Assembly: GCA_030685065.1 (NCBI GenBank)
Contig: JAUXQH010000059.1
Span: 62,001-126,000, forward strand
DNA: 64,000 nt
Origin: Pseudomonadota bacterium
GTDB taxonomy: Bacteria > Myxococcota_A > UBA796 > SXON01
Direction of reading: 5' to 3'
Under the pieces are notes generated by a model. It was not told the DNA's origin and did no database searches. It saw nothing but the letters and a program-made list of their open reading frames with translations. The translations under genes and the position numbers were made by a program. Below, in pieces: positions 9,924 through 19,273 of this stretch. Position 1 is the first letter of the stretch, and the number at the start of each line of letters is the position of its first letter.

Positions 9924-11773
9924 GCGAGGAGGCCCCGGGCTCCCCTTCGGAGGGCGGCACCCCGGCGGTGGAGAGGGGGGGCCTGCTGGCGATCGGCCTC
10001 GCCGTCGTGGCGGTGCTCGGCCCGGTCCTCCTGCACCCCGGCACGCGGGTCGTGGGCTCGCCCAGCGTGGACGGCTTCGGAACGCAGTGGTTCTTCTGGT
10101 TCGCCAGCGAGGTCCTCTCGGGCCGGCAGCCCGCGGGGGTGACGGACCTCTTGTTCCATCCGTGGGGCAAGGATCTGTACGCCCACACCGGCGGAAACCT
10201 CGTCGATGCATGGCTCGCGGCGCCGCTCCGCGCGGTCCTCGGGCCGGTGGCGGGGTTCGACGCGTGGGTGGTCGTCGTGCTCCTGACCAACGCGTGGGCG
10301 GGCCTGCGCCTGGCGGCGGCCTTCGGGGCCCCCCGCCGCTGGCGGTGGGCGGCCGGGCTGGCGCTCGTTCTGAACCCCTACGTGCTCGCCGAGATCGATC
10401 TGGGGCGGGTGACCCAGGCCTGGTTGGCGCCAGCGGGGCTGGCGCTCGCGGGCCTGGTGGCGATGCGGTCGGTTCGTGGCGCGGCGTTGGCGGGGCTCGC
10501 GCTCGGGCTGTCCGGGCTCGCCTACTGGTACTACGGCCTCCTCCTCGGCGCGATCGCGGTGCTCCAGGGGGTCTGGGCCCTCGTCGCGGGCCCGGAGCGC
10601 ACCCGCGCCTTCGGGCTCTTCGCGGTCGCGGCCGCGGTGGCGCTCCTCGTCACGCTGCCCTTCGCCGCACCGATGGTCCGCGCGCTCGGCGGGGGAGAAG
10701 TGCCGGGCCTCCTCGCGCTCGACGGCACCGGCCCGCTCGCGCCCCTCGCGCTGAGAACGGTCGAGGGCGACGAGCAGGGGCTCTACGTCATCGCCCCGCT
10801 CCTCGGCGCGGCCGGCTCGCTCCTGGAGGATGGTGGGCTGCGCTTCAGCCGCGGCCTCCCCGCCTACTTCTGGGTCCACCTGCTCGCCGGCCTCCTCGGG
10901 CTCGGCGTGCTCCTGGCCCGCGGGGGCGTGCGCCGCTGGGGCTGGGTCGTCGGGGCGTGGATCGTCGCGGTGCTCGTCGCGAGCGGGCCGGCCATCGTGC
11001 TCGGCGACCACCTCGTCCCGAACCGCCCCTGGATCGCGCTCGTGACGGCGGTCGACGTGCTGCGACGCTGGTGGTGGCCCGGTCGCGCGGTGTTCCTGCT
11101 CCACCTGCTCGTGGCGGGCCTCCTGCCGGTGCTGCTCTCCGCCCTGCCGCGGGTCCTCCGGATCCCGACGGGCGCGGGGATCCTCCTCGTCGCCCTCGCC
11201 CTGCTCCGTCGTGACGCGCTCGCGCCCGTCGCCAGCTGGGACGCGACGGTGCCGCCCGCGCTCCGCTGCCTTGCCGCCGCGCCTCCGGGGGCGGTCATCG
11301 ATCTGCCGCTGCTGGTGGACCAGAAGAACCTCTGGTTCCAGACCGTGCACCACAAGCCGCTGCTCGGCGGGATGTTGCTGAAGAAGACAGCCTTCGCACC
11401 GGCGGAATTCACGCGGCTCCGCGCCGAGGATCCGCTGCTCCAGGCGCTCGAGGCCATCGGCGACCGGCACTACACGCGCGACATGGAGCCGGCGACGCCG
11501 GAGGTCCGCGCCGCGCTCGCCTCGCACGGCTACCGCTACGTGGTGGCGCGGATCGACGCCTTCCGCCGCCCGCGCACCGCCGCCGACGGGGAGGTGGTCT
11601 GGGTGTCCGAGTGGTCGCGGCCAAGGCGGCAGCTCCTGGCGCTGCTGGGCGCGCCCGCGGCGGAGGACGACACCCTCGGGATCTGGATGCTCGACGGCGG
11701 GGCCTTGCCGTGCGGCCCCGACGGCGGCCGAACCGATGGCGCGCACGATGGCGAAGGGGGAGATGGGCGCTAG
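9920..11773 (+). CDS. Polytopic membrane protein, GT-C glycosyltransferase-like, coupled to the Omp85 gene
   Basis: 617 aa. GTG at 9920 overlaps the TGA of the Omp85 gene (GTGA), so translation is probably coupled. About a dozen hydrophobic segments lie in residues 20-420, followed by a soluble tail. The first loop after TM1 (SPSVDGFGTQWFFWF, then FHPWGKDLYAH) and the NPYVLAEI segment resemble bacterial GT-C/YfhO-type proteins, where an acidic residue in that loop binds a polyprenyl-phosphate sugar. The tail contains PPGAVIDLPLLVDQKN followed by HHKPLLGGML, also common in that group. Function is not established. A role in glycosylating an envelope lipid or protein is inference from fold resemblance and position. 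Confidence 0.6.
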   Translation: MSEEAPGSPSEGGTPAVERGGLLAIGLAVVAVLGPVLLHPGTRVVGSPSVDGFGTQWFFWFASEVLSGRQPAGVTDLLFHPWGKDLYAHTGGNLVDAWLAAPLRAVLGPVAGFDAWVVVVLLTNAWAGLRLAAAFGAPRRWRWAAGLALVLNPYVLAEIDLGRVTQAWLAPAGLALAGLVAMRSVRGAALAGLALGLSGLAYWYYGLLLGAIAVLQGVWALVAGPERTRAFGLFAVAAAVALLVTLPFAAPMVRALGGGEVPGLLALDGTGPLAPLALRTVEGDEQGLYVIAPLLGAAGSLLEDGGLRFSRGLPAYFWVHLLAGLLGLGVLLARGGVRRWGWVVGAWIVAVLVASGPAIVLGDHLVPNRPWIALVTAVDVLRRWWWPGRAVFLLHLLVAGLLPVLLSALPRVLRIPTGAGILLVALALLRRDALAPVASWDATVPPALRCLAAAPPGAVIDLPLLVDQKNLWFQTVHHKPLLGGMLLKKTAFAPAEFTRLRAEDPLLQALEAIGDRHYTRDMEPATPEVRAALASHGYRYVVARIDAFRRPRTAADGEVVWVSEWSRPRRQLLALLGAPAAEDDTLGIWMLDGGALPCGPDGGRTDGAHDGEGGDGR

Positions 11774-11794
11774 CTTCAGAGGGAGCGAGGTCCG

Positions 11795-12964
11795 ATGTTT
11801 GGACGACGTTTCCCGCTTCTCCGCCTCTTCGGTTTCCAGGTACGGGCCGATGCCGGGTGGCTCATCATCGCCCTCTTCGTCACCTGGAGCCTCGCGCTCG
11901 GCGCCTTCCCCGCGATCGTCCCCGGCCTCTCGGCGGGGGTGTATTGGGTCATGGGGTTCGTGGGCGCCATGGGGCTCTTCGCCTCGATCCTCCTGCACGA
12001 GGTCTCCCACGCCCTCGTGGCGCGGCGGTACGGGCTCGAGACCCGGTTCATCACCCTCTGGCTCTTCGGCGGGGTGGCGGAGACCGTGTCCGAGCCGCCG
12101 AGCGCCCTCGTCGAGCTTCGGGTGGCGCTCGCGGGGCCCCTGTGCAGCTTCCTGCTGGCCATCGCCGCGATGGCGCTCGGCCTCGCCGTCGACTACGCCG
12201 GCCTCCCGGTCGCGGTCGCCTCCTTGCTGGTCTACCTCGGTTGGATGAACCTCGTCCTGGCGATCTTCAACATGCTTCCCGGGTTTCCGCTCGACGGGGG
12301 GCGCGTGTTGCGGGCCATCCTCTGGCAGGTCCGGGGGGATCTGTACTCGGCCACGCGCGCCGCGTCCCGGGTCGGACAGGGCATCGGGATCTTCCTGATG
12401 GCGGCGGGCGTGCTGGTCGGGCTCGGCGGAAACCTGCTCGGCGCCTTGTGGTGGATCCTCATCGGCTCCTTCCTCCGGCGCGCCGCGGTGAGCTCGATGC
12501 AGCAGCTCGACATCCAGCGCGTGCTCGAGGGCGTGGCGGTGCACCGCGTCATGGATCGCGTGCCGCTCGTCGTGTCGCAGTCGCTCTCGCTCGAGCGCTT
12601 CGTCCAGGACTACGCGTTCGTGCGGGGCCGCATGCGGTTCCCCGTCACCCAGGGGGACCAGCTGGTCGGCTATGTCGACGTGGCGGACGTGCGGGCCATC
12701 CCGGAGGCGGACTGGCCCGTGCGCACGGTCGAGAGCGTGGCGCGGCCCCCCTCGCCGAGCGCGGTCATCGATCCGGACGCGAACGGCGCCGAGGCGCTCC
12801 GGCGCATGCAGGAGGCCGACGCCACCACGCTCCTCGTCGCGAGCGACGGGCGCCTGGAGGGGGTCGTCACGCTCGACGATCTCGTGCGGATCCTCGGGGT
12901 GAAGAGCACGCTCGAGGGCGGCACCCGGCTCGCGGCGCTCCGCGCGCAGGAGCTCCGCCGCTGA
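11795..12964 (+). CDS. Site-2 protease family (M50) intramembrane metalloprotease with CBS domains
   Basis: 389 aa. The zinc-binding motif HEVSH lies at residues 68-72 inside a hydrophobic segment, and the second active-site motif [12 protein letters not shown] lies near residue 157. Together they define an S2P/SpoIVFB-like protease. Six hydrophobic segments cover about residues 15-230. Two CBS domains follow (about 245-310 and 320-375), the second containing [18 protein letters not shown]. Known role of the family: regulated intramembrane proteolysis, often of anti-sigma factors or membrane-held regulators; the CBS pair usually senses adenine nucleotides. No obvious substrate is adjacent. 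A purine-rich Shine-Dalgarno (GGGAGCGAGG) precedes ATG 11795. Confidence 0.88.
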   Translation: MFGRRFPLLRLFGFQVRADAGWLIIALFVTWSLALGAFPAIVPGLSAGVYWVMGFVGAMGLFASILLHEVSHALVARRYGLETRFITLWLFGGVAETVSEPPSALVELRVALAGPLCSFLLAIAAMALGLAVDYAGLPVAVASLLVYLGWMNLVLAIFNMLPGFPLDGGRVLRAILWQVRGDLYSATRAASRVGQGIGIFLMAAGVLVGLGGNLLGALWWILIGSFLRRAAVSSMQQLDIQRVLEGVAVHRVMDRVPLVVSQSLSLERFVQDYAFVRGRMRFPVTQGDQLVGYVDVADVRAIPEADWPVRTVESVARPPSPSAVIDPDANGAEALRRMQEADATTLLVASDGRLEGVVTLDDLVRILGVKSTLEGGTRLAALRAQELRR

Positions 12965-12973
12965 GGGGCCCGA

Positions 12974-14461
12974 TCAGCGGTCGCGCGGCTCGGGGCACGC
13001 GTCCACGAGGTCGAACAGCGCGCAGCCGTCGATGGAATCGGAGCGGTACAGCGCGGTCTCGCGGTCGGGAAAGTCGATGCGCCACGAGAGGTCGGCCCCG
13101 CCGGCCGCGTCGGGCCGGAGGAGGGCGAGCGCGGAGCGCTGCGGGGCGTCCTCGTCGACCCACCAGAAGTTCCCGATCGCGAGATCGAGGGCGCCGTCGG
13201 CGCGGCGATCGAGCCCGCCCCACGCGGGAGAGGTCCAGTCGAGGGGGCCGCGCCACGCGGTCTCGATGCGCGCGGTCCCCGCGGCCTCGTCGAGGAGGAG
13301 CACCATCGCGCGGCTGTAGGGGGCGCCCCCCACGGCGGTGCGCCCCAGGCCGTTGTCGTAGACCACGAGGCGGTCGCCGATCCGCTTCACGTCGTGTTGC
13401 CCGAAGAACCACTCGGTGTCCTCCGCGGGGGCCCCGTCGATGCCGAGCAGCGCCAGATCGCCGCCGTGGCCGACGCGCAGATCGACCTCGCGGGTGGCCA
13501 CGTCGATGCGGAGCACCTGGTTCAGGTTTCGCAGGCTCACGTACACCTTCTCGCGGCCCGCCTCCTCCACGTCCCACACCGCGTTCGCGTGGTAGGGCCC
13601 GGTGTCGTAGCGGGTGCCCGGTTCGAGCGCCCCGGCCGCCACGCCGTCGTCCATCGAGCTCCAGCTCCAGAGGACCGCGCCCGTGTCGAGCGCGAGCTCC
13701 TGGATCACGAAGCCCTCCCACGTCGTGTCGGGATCGTCCTCCGTCGGGATGGCCTCCTGCGCGAGCACCCACAGGCTCGCGCCGTCCGCCGCCAGCCCCG
13801 CGTCGTGATGCCAGCTCGACGGGACCTGCCAGTCGCTGGAGAGGGCGTCGGGCGCGGAGAGCAGCACTTCGCCGTCGAGCGTGAGGACCGTGGGCGCCGT
13901 GCTCGCGTCGGCGCCGAAGCCCCCGAAGAGCAGGCGGTCCTCTCCGAGCCAGGTGGCGTCGATGTCTCCGCCGCCTTCCCCCGCGAAGTGCCAGCGCGGC
14001 CGGCCCTCGGCGTCGAGGATCGCGAGGAACTCGTCGCTGAAGTAGTTGCCGCCGGCGTTCTCTGGCGCGAGGAGCCGCGCGAGGTTGACGAGGCGGAAGC
14101 CGACGTCGGCGGCATCCCCGGCGACCGCGACCTCGGCGACGGGGAACGCCTCGGGAAGCGGCGGCGTCTGGAGCTCGATCGTCCCCGATCGAGCATCGCC
14201 GCGCGTCGCGACGCACGCGTAGCTCGTGTCCCCCAGGAGGCCGCGGACGACGAGGGGACCGGGCGCCGCGCGGCCGAGGAGCGCGTGCACGTCGTCTCCG
14301 GCGGCGGTCGCGCAGCGCAGGTCGACCGGGCCGCCCGCGGAGAGGGTGAACACGGCGGCGTGCGGGTCGGTGGGGGAGAGCGCCCCCGCGAGCTCCACGA
14401 CGCTCGGCTCCGCGGAGTCGGGCGTCGCGGGTCGGCACGCGAGAAGGAGGCCGAACACCAT
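12974..14461 (-). CDS. Arylsulfotransferase-like (ASST-type propeller) predicted lipoprotein
   Basis: 495 aa. The N-terminus MVFGLLLAC carries a lipobox (Cys9), though the signal is very short and lacks the usual positive residues. The body shows propeller-like repeats and the histidine-containing blocks WHHDAG, YHANAV and FGQHDVKR, which resemble the ASST/arylsulfotransferase family. Known enzymes of that family move sulfate between phenolic compounds in the periplasm. Whether this protein is catalytic or only a binding propeller cannot be told from sequence. It is single-gene, convergent with the S2P gene (9-base gap) and divergent from the phosphoesterase gene. Confidence 0.6.
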   Translation of the reverse strand: MVFGLLLACRPATPDSAEPSVVELAGALSPTDPHAAVFTLSAGGPVDLRCATAAGDDVHALLGRAAPGPLVVRGLLGDTSYACVATRGDARSGTIELQTPPLPEAFPVAEVAVAGDAADVGFRLVNLARLLAPENAGGNYFSDEFLAILDAEGRPRWHFAGEGGGDIDATWLGEDRLLFGGFGADASTAPTVLTLDGEVLLSAPDALSSDWQVPSSWHHDAGLAADGASLWVLAQEAIPTEDDPDTTWEGFVIQELALDTGAVLWSWSSMDDGVAAGALEPGTRYDTGPYHANAVWDVEEAGREKVYVSLRNLNQVLRIDVATREVDLRVGHGGDLALLGIDGAPAEDTEWFFGQHDVKRIGDRLVVYDNGLGRTAVGGAPYSRAMVLLLDEAAGTARIETAWRGPLDWTSPAWGGLDRRADGALDLAIGNFWWVDEDAPQRSALALLRPDAAGGADLSWRIDFPDRETALYRSDSIDGCALFDLVDACPEPRDR

Positions 14462-14523
14462 TCGTCGTGTTCTATCTCCCGCGCCTGTCGGAGGATACCT
14501 CTCCGGCGTCGCCCCTGGACCCC

Positions 14524-15420
14524 GTGCGCATCCTCCACGTCACCGACACCCACCTCGGCGCCGACCGCTGGTTTCGCGGGGCGCCCGCCGGGTGGCGCCG
14601 CGGGGACGACCACCTCGCCGCGCTCGAGACGGCGCTCGCGCCGGCCTACGGGGGCGAGGTCGACCTCGTGGTGCACACCGGAGATCTGTTCGATCGTTCG
14701 CGTCCGTCCGCGCGCGCCGTCAAGGAGGCCGTGCGCGTCCTCTCGGACCTGGGGCGCGTCGTTCCGTCCGTGATCATGCCGGGAAACCACGATCGGCGCG
14801 GCTTGCGCGTGCACCTCGGCACGATCCCCGGCGTCGAGATCGTCGACGAGGCCGCGAACGTGCGGATCGCGGGCCTCCGGCTCGCGATGGTGCCCTACCT
14901 CGCGACGGCGGGGGCGTGGGCGGCGGCGGCGGCGGCCGCGTGCCGGGGCGGCGTGGATCTGGTGCTCGCCCACCAGGCCTTCGACGGGGTGCGGGTGCCC
15001 GGGTTCACGTTCCGCGTCGGCGCCGCCCCGGACACCGTCGGCGCGGCGCACCTCCCGCCCGACGTGCGCTTCGTGCTGTGCGGCCACATCCACCCCCGCC
15101 AGGTCGTCCCCGTCGGGGACGCCGTGGTGGTGCACCCCGGCTCGACCGAGCGCACCGCGTTCAGCGAGCGCACCGAGGCGAAAGGGACGGCCCTGTGGGA
15201 TCTCGGCGGCGCCGTGCCGACCTGGCGCTTCGTCGACGGGAGCGCGCGCCCGATGCACGTCGTCTCGCACCCGGACACGCTCGCGGACGTGGGCCCGGGG
15301 CACCTCGTCCTGTTGAAGGGCGCCGCCGAGACGGTCGAGGTGGAGCGCGCGGCGCTCGCACGGGGAGCCTGGGTGTCGCCCTGGGCCGCGCCGACGGCCC
15401 AGATGGCGCTGTTCCCGTAG
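14524..15420 (+). CDS. Metallophosphoesterase (calcineurin-like, SbcD/YfcE type)
   Basis: 298 aa from GTG 14524. All the metal-ligand blocks are present in order: VTDTHLG, HTGDLFDR, MPGNHDRRG, LAHQ and CGHIHPRQ. These are the five motifs of binuclear metallophosphoesterases. A GTG at 14467 gives 19 more residues, but it would lie only 5 bases from the divergent lipoprotein start; family proteins normally begin right at the MRILHVTDTH strand, so the shorter form is preferred. No SbcC-like ATPase follows, so it is not a clear SbcD. It could be a nuclease, a phosphodiesterase or a nucleotide phosphatase. It ends just before an efflux-operon promoter. Confidence 0.82.
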   Translation: MRILHVTDTHLGADRWFRGAPAGWRRGDDHLAALETALAPAYGGEVDLVVHTGDLFDRSRPSARAVKEAVRVLSDLGRVVPSVIMPGNHDRRGLRVHLGTIPGVEIVDEAANVRIAGLRLAMVPYLATAGAWAAAAAAACRGGVDLVLAHQAFDGVRVPGFTFRVGAAPDTVGAAHLPPDVRFVLCGHIHPRQVVPVGDAVVVHPGSTERTAFSERTEAKGTALWDLGGAVPTWRFVDGSARPMHVVSHPDTLADVGPGHLVLLKGAAETVEVERAALARGAWVSPWAAPTAQMALFP

Positions 15421-15473
15421 GGGGGGCGGGACGAAGCGCCCACCTGTCGCGCGAGCGCTCGGAGCGCCGACGG

Positions 15474-15502
15474 TTGACACGAAGCAAGTGTTTACTTACA
15501 AA
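15474..15502 (+). promoter_or_regulatory. Sigma-70-type promoter with overlapping palindrome (candidate TetR operator)
   Basis: TTGACA (15474-15479, perfect -35), a 17-base spacer and TACAAA (15497-15502, 4 of 6 for -10) lie 23 bases before the HlyD start. The palindrome AAGT-GTTT-ACTT (15486-15497) and a second nested one, GTTT-ACTTAC-AAAC (15490-15503), overlap the spacer and the -10 box. This is where a repressor would block RNA polymerase. The TetR gene at the end of the same cassette is the obvious candidate to bind here. The tract is AT-rich within very GC-rich DNA. Confidence 0.6.
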
Positions 15503-15524
15503 CGAGGGGCAGCCTGGAAGCGCG

Positions 15525-16652
15525 ATGTATCGGCCCCTCCCCCGACTCCTCCCCTACGTGCTCGTGCCCCTCGGCATCGCCGCGCTGGTCGCCGCGGTGC
15601 GCCTTCGCCCCGTCGACACGCGCGCGCATCGCGTGGACCGCGGGGATGTCGTGGCCGAAGTGCTCGGCGTCGGCGTGTTGGAGAGCACGCGCGAGGTGCG
15701 CGTCTCGTTCGAGGCCTCCGGCCGCGTGACCTCGCTCGCGGTCGACGAGGGTACGGTCGTCGCCGAGGGGGACGTGCTCGGCACGATCGACGCCTCGGAT
15801 GCGACGCGGGAGCTCGCCGTGGCCGGGGCCGCCGAGGAGGCGGCGGTCGCGGTCGTCGCGCGGGCCCGCGCTGAACTGGAGCGCGCCCGCGTCGCGTCGA
15901 TGCGGGCGGCCGCCGACCGTGGACGCGCCGACACGCTCTTCGCGGCGGGCGTCATCCACGCCGCGGAGCACGAGGCCGCCATCGAGCGAGATGACAGCGC
16001 CGGGGCGGACGTGCGGGCGATGGAGTCCGGGCTGGTCCAGGCCGAGCGGAGCCAGGATGTGGCCGCCCGGACACGCGGCATCCGGAGCGCGCAGGTGGCG
16101 GACGGGCGCCTCGCGAGCCCGCTCTCCGGCCTCGTCGTCGCCCGCGATGTCGAGGCCGGGCAGCTCGTCACTCCGGGCTCCCCGGCGTTCACCATCGTCT
16201 CCACCGAGGCGATGCGCGTGCGCGCCTGGGTGGACGAGACGGCGCTGGGCACCCTGGCGGTTGGCCAGCCGGCCCGGCTGGTGTTCCGGTCCGAGCCCGA
16301 CCGCCCCTTTGCCGGTACCGTCACGCGAATCGGTCGCGAGGTGGACCGGCAGACCCACGAGCTGCTCGTGGACGTGGCAGTGCTCGAGCTGCCGACAAAC
16401 TTCGCCGTCGGGCAGCGCGCCGACGCCTGGATCGAGGTCGGCCGCAGCGCCTCCGTGGCCAGCGTGCCGCGAGGCTGGTGCGATACCCGGTGTGCCGTCC
16501 TGGAGGACGGGCGGGTGGCGTCCCGCGAGGTGACGCTCGGCCTCGCGGGGCGGGATCGGGTCGAGGTGTCGAGCGGGCTCGCGCCGGACGACGTGGTGCT
16601 CGCGCCCGGCGCGACCATCGGAAGGCGCGTGCGGATCACGGAGGAACAATGA
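15525..16652 (+). CDS. HlyD-family periplasmic adaptor (membrane fusion protein) of an ABC efflux system
   Basis: 375 aa. One N-terminal transmembrane segment (about residues 8-27) is followed by the biotinyl-lipoyl half SFEASGRVTSLAVDEGTVV, a helical hairpin rich in Ala/Glu/Arg (about 90-180), and the second half LASPLSGLVVARDVEAGQLV. The beta-barrel domain is VRAWVDETALGTLAVGQPARL. This order is typical of DevB/MacA-type adaptors that couple an inner-membrane ABC transporter to an outer-membrane channel. ATG 15525 follows GGAAG. Its stop overlaps the permease start (ATGA). No TolC-like gene is in the window. The substrate is unknown. Confidence 0.9.
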   Translation: MYRPLPRLLPYVLVPLGIAALVAAVRLRPVDTRAHRVDRGDVVAEVLGVGVLESTREVRVSFEASGRVTSLAVDEGTVVAEGDVLGTIDASDATRELAVAGAAEEAAVAVVARARAELERARVASMRAAADRGRADTLFAAGVIHAAEHEAAIERDDSAGADVRAMESGLVQAERSQDVAARTRGIRSAQVADGRLASPLSGLVVARDVEAGQLVTPGSPAFTIVSTEAMRVRAWVDETALGTLAVGQPARLVFRSEPDRPFAGTVTRIGREVDRQTHELLVDVAVLELPTNFAVGQRADAWIEVGRSASVASVPRGWCDTRCAVLEDGRVASREVTLGLAGRDRVEVSSGLAPDDVVLAPGATIGRRVRITEEQ

Positions 16653-17773
16653 ACCTCGCGTGGAAGGACATCCGCCGCCAGGGGCTCCGGTTCGTCTTCA
16701 CGGGGCTCGGGCTCGGCCTGCTCTTCGCGATCGTGCTCGCGATGGGAGGCATCTACAAGGGCATGGTCGCGGACGCGACGGTGCTCGTGGACGCGGTCGG
16801 CGCTGATCTCTGGGTGGTCCAGCGGGAGACCCGCGGCCCCTTTGCGGAGCGCTCCACCGTCCCCCGCAACCTGGAGGACCGTCTGCGCGTCGTGGAGGGG
16901 GTCGCCTCCGCCGAGAGCTTCACCTACGCCACCATTCAACGCGGCGACGTCGCCCATCCGGTGCGCATGGGGGTGGTGGGCCTGTCCTGGCCGGCCAACC
17001 GAGGACAGCACCTCCCGCTCGTGGGCGGGCGCGCGCTCGGCGCCGCGCACCGCGAGATGATCGTGGACCAGAGCCTCGGGCGTGCGCTCGGTGAGCATGT
17101 GCCGCTGGGAGACGACGTGTACGAGGTCGTGGGCGTCACCAAGGGGTTCGTGTCCTCGGGTGGAGACGCCCTCGTGTTCGTGACCGAGCCCGACGCTGAC
17201 GCGATCCTCGGGTGGACCGCCCCGGAGTCACGGCGGCTCGCGGGCAGTCGGGACGCCGAAGTGCTCCCCAGCGCGGTCGTCGTGAAGCTCCTCCCCGGGT
17301 ACCGCGCCGAGGACGCGCAGGCCCGGATCTCGAGCTGGCCGGAGGTGACGGTGTGGACCCACGAGGAGCAGCGAGGCCTCCTCCTGCACGGCGTGATCGA
17401 CAAGGCACGCAAGCAGATAGGGCTCTTCCGCGCGCTGCTCTCCGTGGTCTCCGCGATCATCGTCGCCCTCATCCTGTACAACATGACGGTCGCCAAGAGC
17501 TACGAGATCGCGCTGCTGAAGCTCCTGGGAGCGCGCACCCGCGTGATCGTGGGGATGATCCTCCAGCAGGCCCTGCTCCTCGGAGCGATCGGCTACGGGA
17601 TGGCCGTCGCCATCGGCGGCCTCGCCTTCGAGCACTTCCCGCGCCGCGTCGTGGTCGGTCCCGAGGAGCTCGGTGGGCTAGCGGCGCTGGTGGTCCTCAT
17701 CAGCGTGCTCGCCAGCGCCGCCGGTATCGTCCGGGCGCTCCGCATCCCTCCCACCCTCGTCCTGGCGGGTTGA
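16649..17773 (+). CDS. ABC transporter permease, MacB/DevC (FtsX-fold) type
   Basis: 374 aa. TM1 near residues 15-38 is followed by a large periplasmic domain (about 45-265), then three more transmembrane segments: SVVSAIIVALILYNMTVA, the LLLGAIGYGMAVAIGG region and the LVVLISVLASAAG region. The cytoplasmic coupling loop AKSYEIALLKLLGARTR is the FtsX/MacB signature. ATG overlaps the stop of the adaptor gene and the ATPase ATG lies 2 bases beyond this stop, so all three products are made together. Known role of the type: mechanotransmission export of substrates from the periplasm rather than transport across the inner membrane. Confidence 0.9.
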   Translation: MNLAWKDIRRQGLRFVFTGLGLGLLFAIVLAMGGIYKGMVADATVLVDAVGADLWVVQRETRGPFAERSTVPRNLEDRLRVVEGVASAESFTYATIQRGDVAHPVRMGVVGLSWPANRGQHLPLVGGRALGAAHREMIVDQSLGRALGEHVPLGDDVYEVVGVTKGFVSSGGDALVFVTEPDADAILGWTAPESRRLAGSRDAEVLPSAVVVKLLPGYRAEDAQARISSWPEVTVWTHEEQRGLLLHGVIDKARKQIGLFRALLSVVSAIIVALILYNMTVAKSYEIALLKLLGARTRVIVGMILQQALLLGAIGYGMAVAIGGLAFEHFPRRVVVGPEELGGLAALVVLISVLASAAGIVRALRIPPTLVLAG

Positions 17774-17775
17774 TC

Positions 17776-18497
<722 letters not shown>

Positions 18498-18501
<4 letters not shown>

Positions 18502-19073
18502 CCGCCCGCCAACCCACCGAGGAGCGCCGCCGCCAGATCGCCGACGCCGCGCTCAAGGTCATCGCCGAGCAGGGCCTCGGTCGGTTCACCACCCAGGCCA
18601 TCGCGGCCGAGGTGGGGATCACGGACGGCAGCTTGTTCCGCCACTTCGCGAGCAAGGAGGAGATCGTGCTCGCGGCGCTCGACCGCGTCGAGGAGCAGCT
18701 GTTCGACGGCTTCCCGCCGGCCGACCCCGATCCCCTCGTCCGCCTGGAGCACTTTTTCCGCGTCCGCGCGGCGCTGGTCGGGGGCAACCCGGTGATCGCT
18801 CGGCTGGCGTTCTCGGAGGAGCTCCCGCACGCCGCGGGCGAGCGCGGGGCGAGGCAGGTGCAGAGCTGGAAGGACCGCTCCCTGGACTTCGTCGTGGCCT
18901 GCGTGGAGGAGGCCGCCGCGCAGGGGCGAATCCCGCCCGGGCTCCCCGCGCGGGAGGTGGGCGTCATGGTACTCGGCACCCTCATCGCGCTGGTCCGCTT
19001 CGGGGAGCTCGCCTCCGGGGCCGCGACGGTAGACCGCGCGTGGTCGCTCGTACAGCGACTGTTCGGGAGGTAG
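18498..19073 (+). CDS. TetR/AcrR-family transcriptional regulator
   Basis: 191 aa. The N-terminal helix-turn-helix is complete: RRRQIADAALKVIAEQGLGRFT, then the AIAAEVGITDGSLFRHFASKEEIV block of TetR repressors (about residues 30-53). The C-terminal ~130 residues are helical and ligand-binding. As the last gene of the efflux cassette it probably represses the promoter at 15474-15502, an autoregulatory arrangement common for drug-efflux operons. The inducer is unknown. Confidence 0.93.
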
Positions 19074-19273
19074 CGGACGCGGGGCGTCGGCCCGATCGGA
19101 GCCCGCGATGCGCGGTGAGCTGCGGCTACGGCGGCCACGGCCAGACCACCCCGCCCCGCCGACTCGTTCACCTCGGTGAGTGCGCACCCGACCTGAACCC
19201 CATCCGGGCGCGATCTCTCAGCCATCTCTCATGCCCACCTGCGTCCCCGGCGAGCGCGTGAAGATAGGGGCGC
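19074..19273. other. Intergenic region between the efflux cassette and the FHA/kinase pair
   Basis: 200 bases. I see no convincing promoter box, terminator hairpin with T-run, or small ORF with a ribosome site. A promoter for the FHA-kinase pair is expected here. TTCACC and similar fragments occur but without a paired second box. Confidence 0.4.

Noticed and set aside
5196-10211. 1671-aa minus-strand ORF, the longest in the track
   Set aside because: Antisense to tamB and the Omp85 gene; low-complexity His/Arg/Pro/Ala composition and no domain motifs. It results from GC-rich third positions.
9308-12544. 1078-aa minus-strand ORF
   Set aside because: Antisense to a membrane-protein gene and the S2P gene; charged, His/Glu/Arg-rich text with no recognisable family.
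15421-15524. Possible terminator after the metallophosphoesterase gene
   Set aside because: G-rich tract without a clear stem and T-run; the clear signals there are promoter elements.
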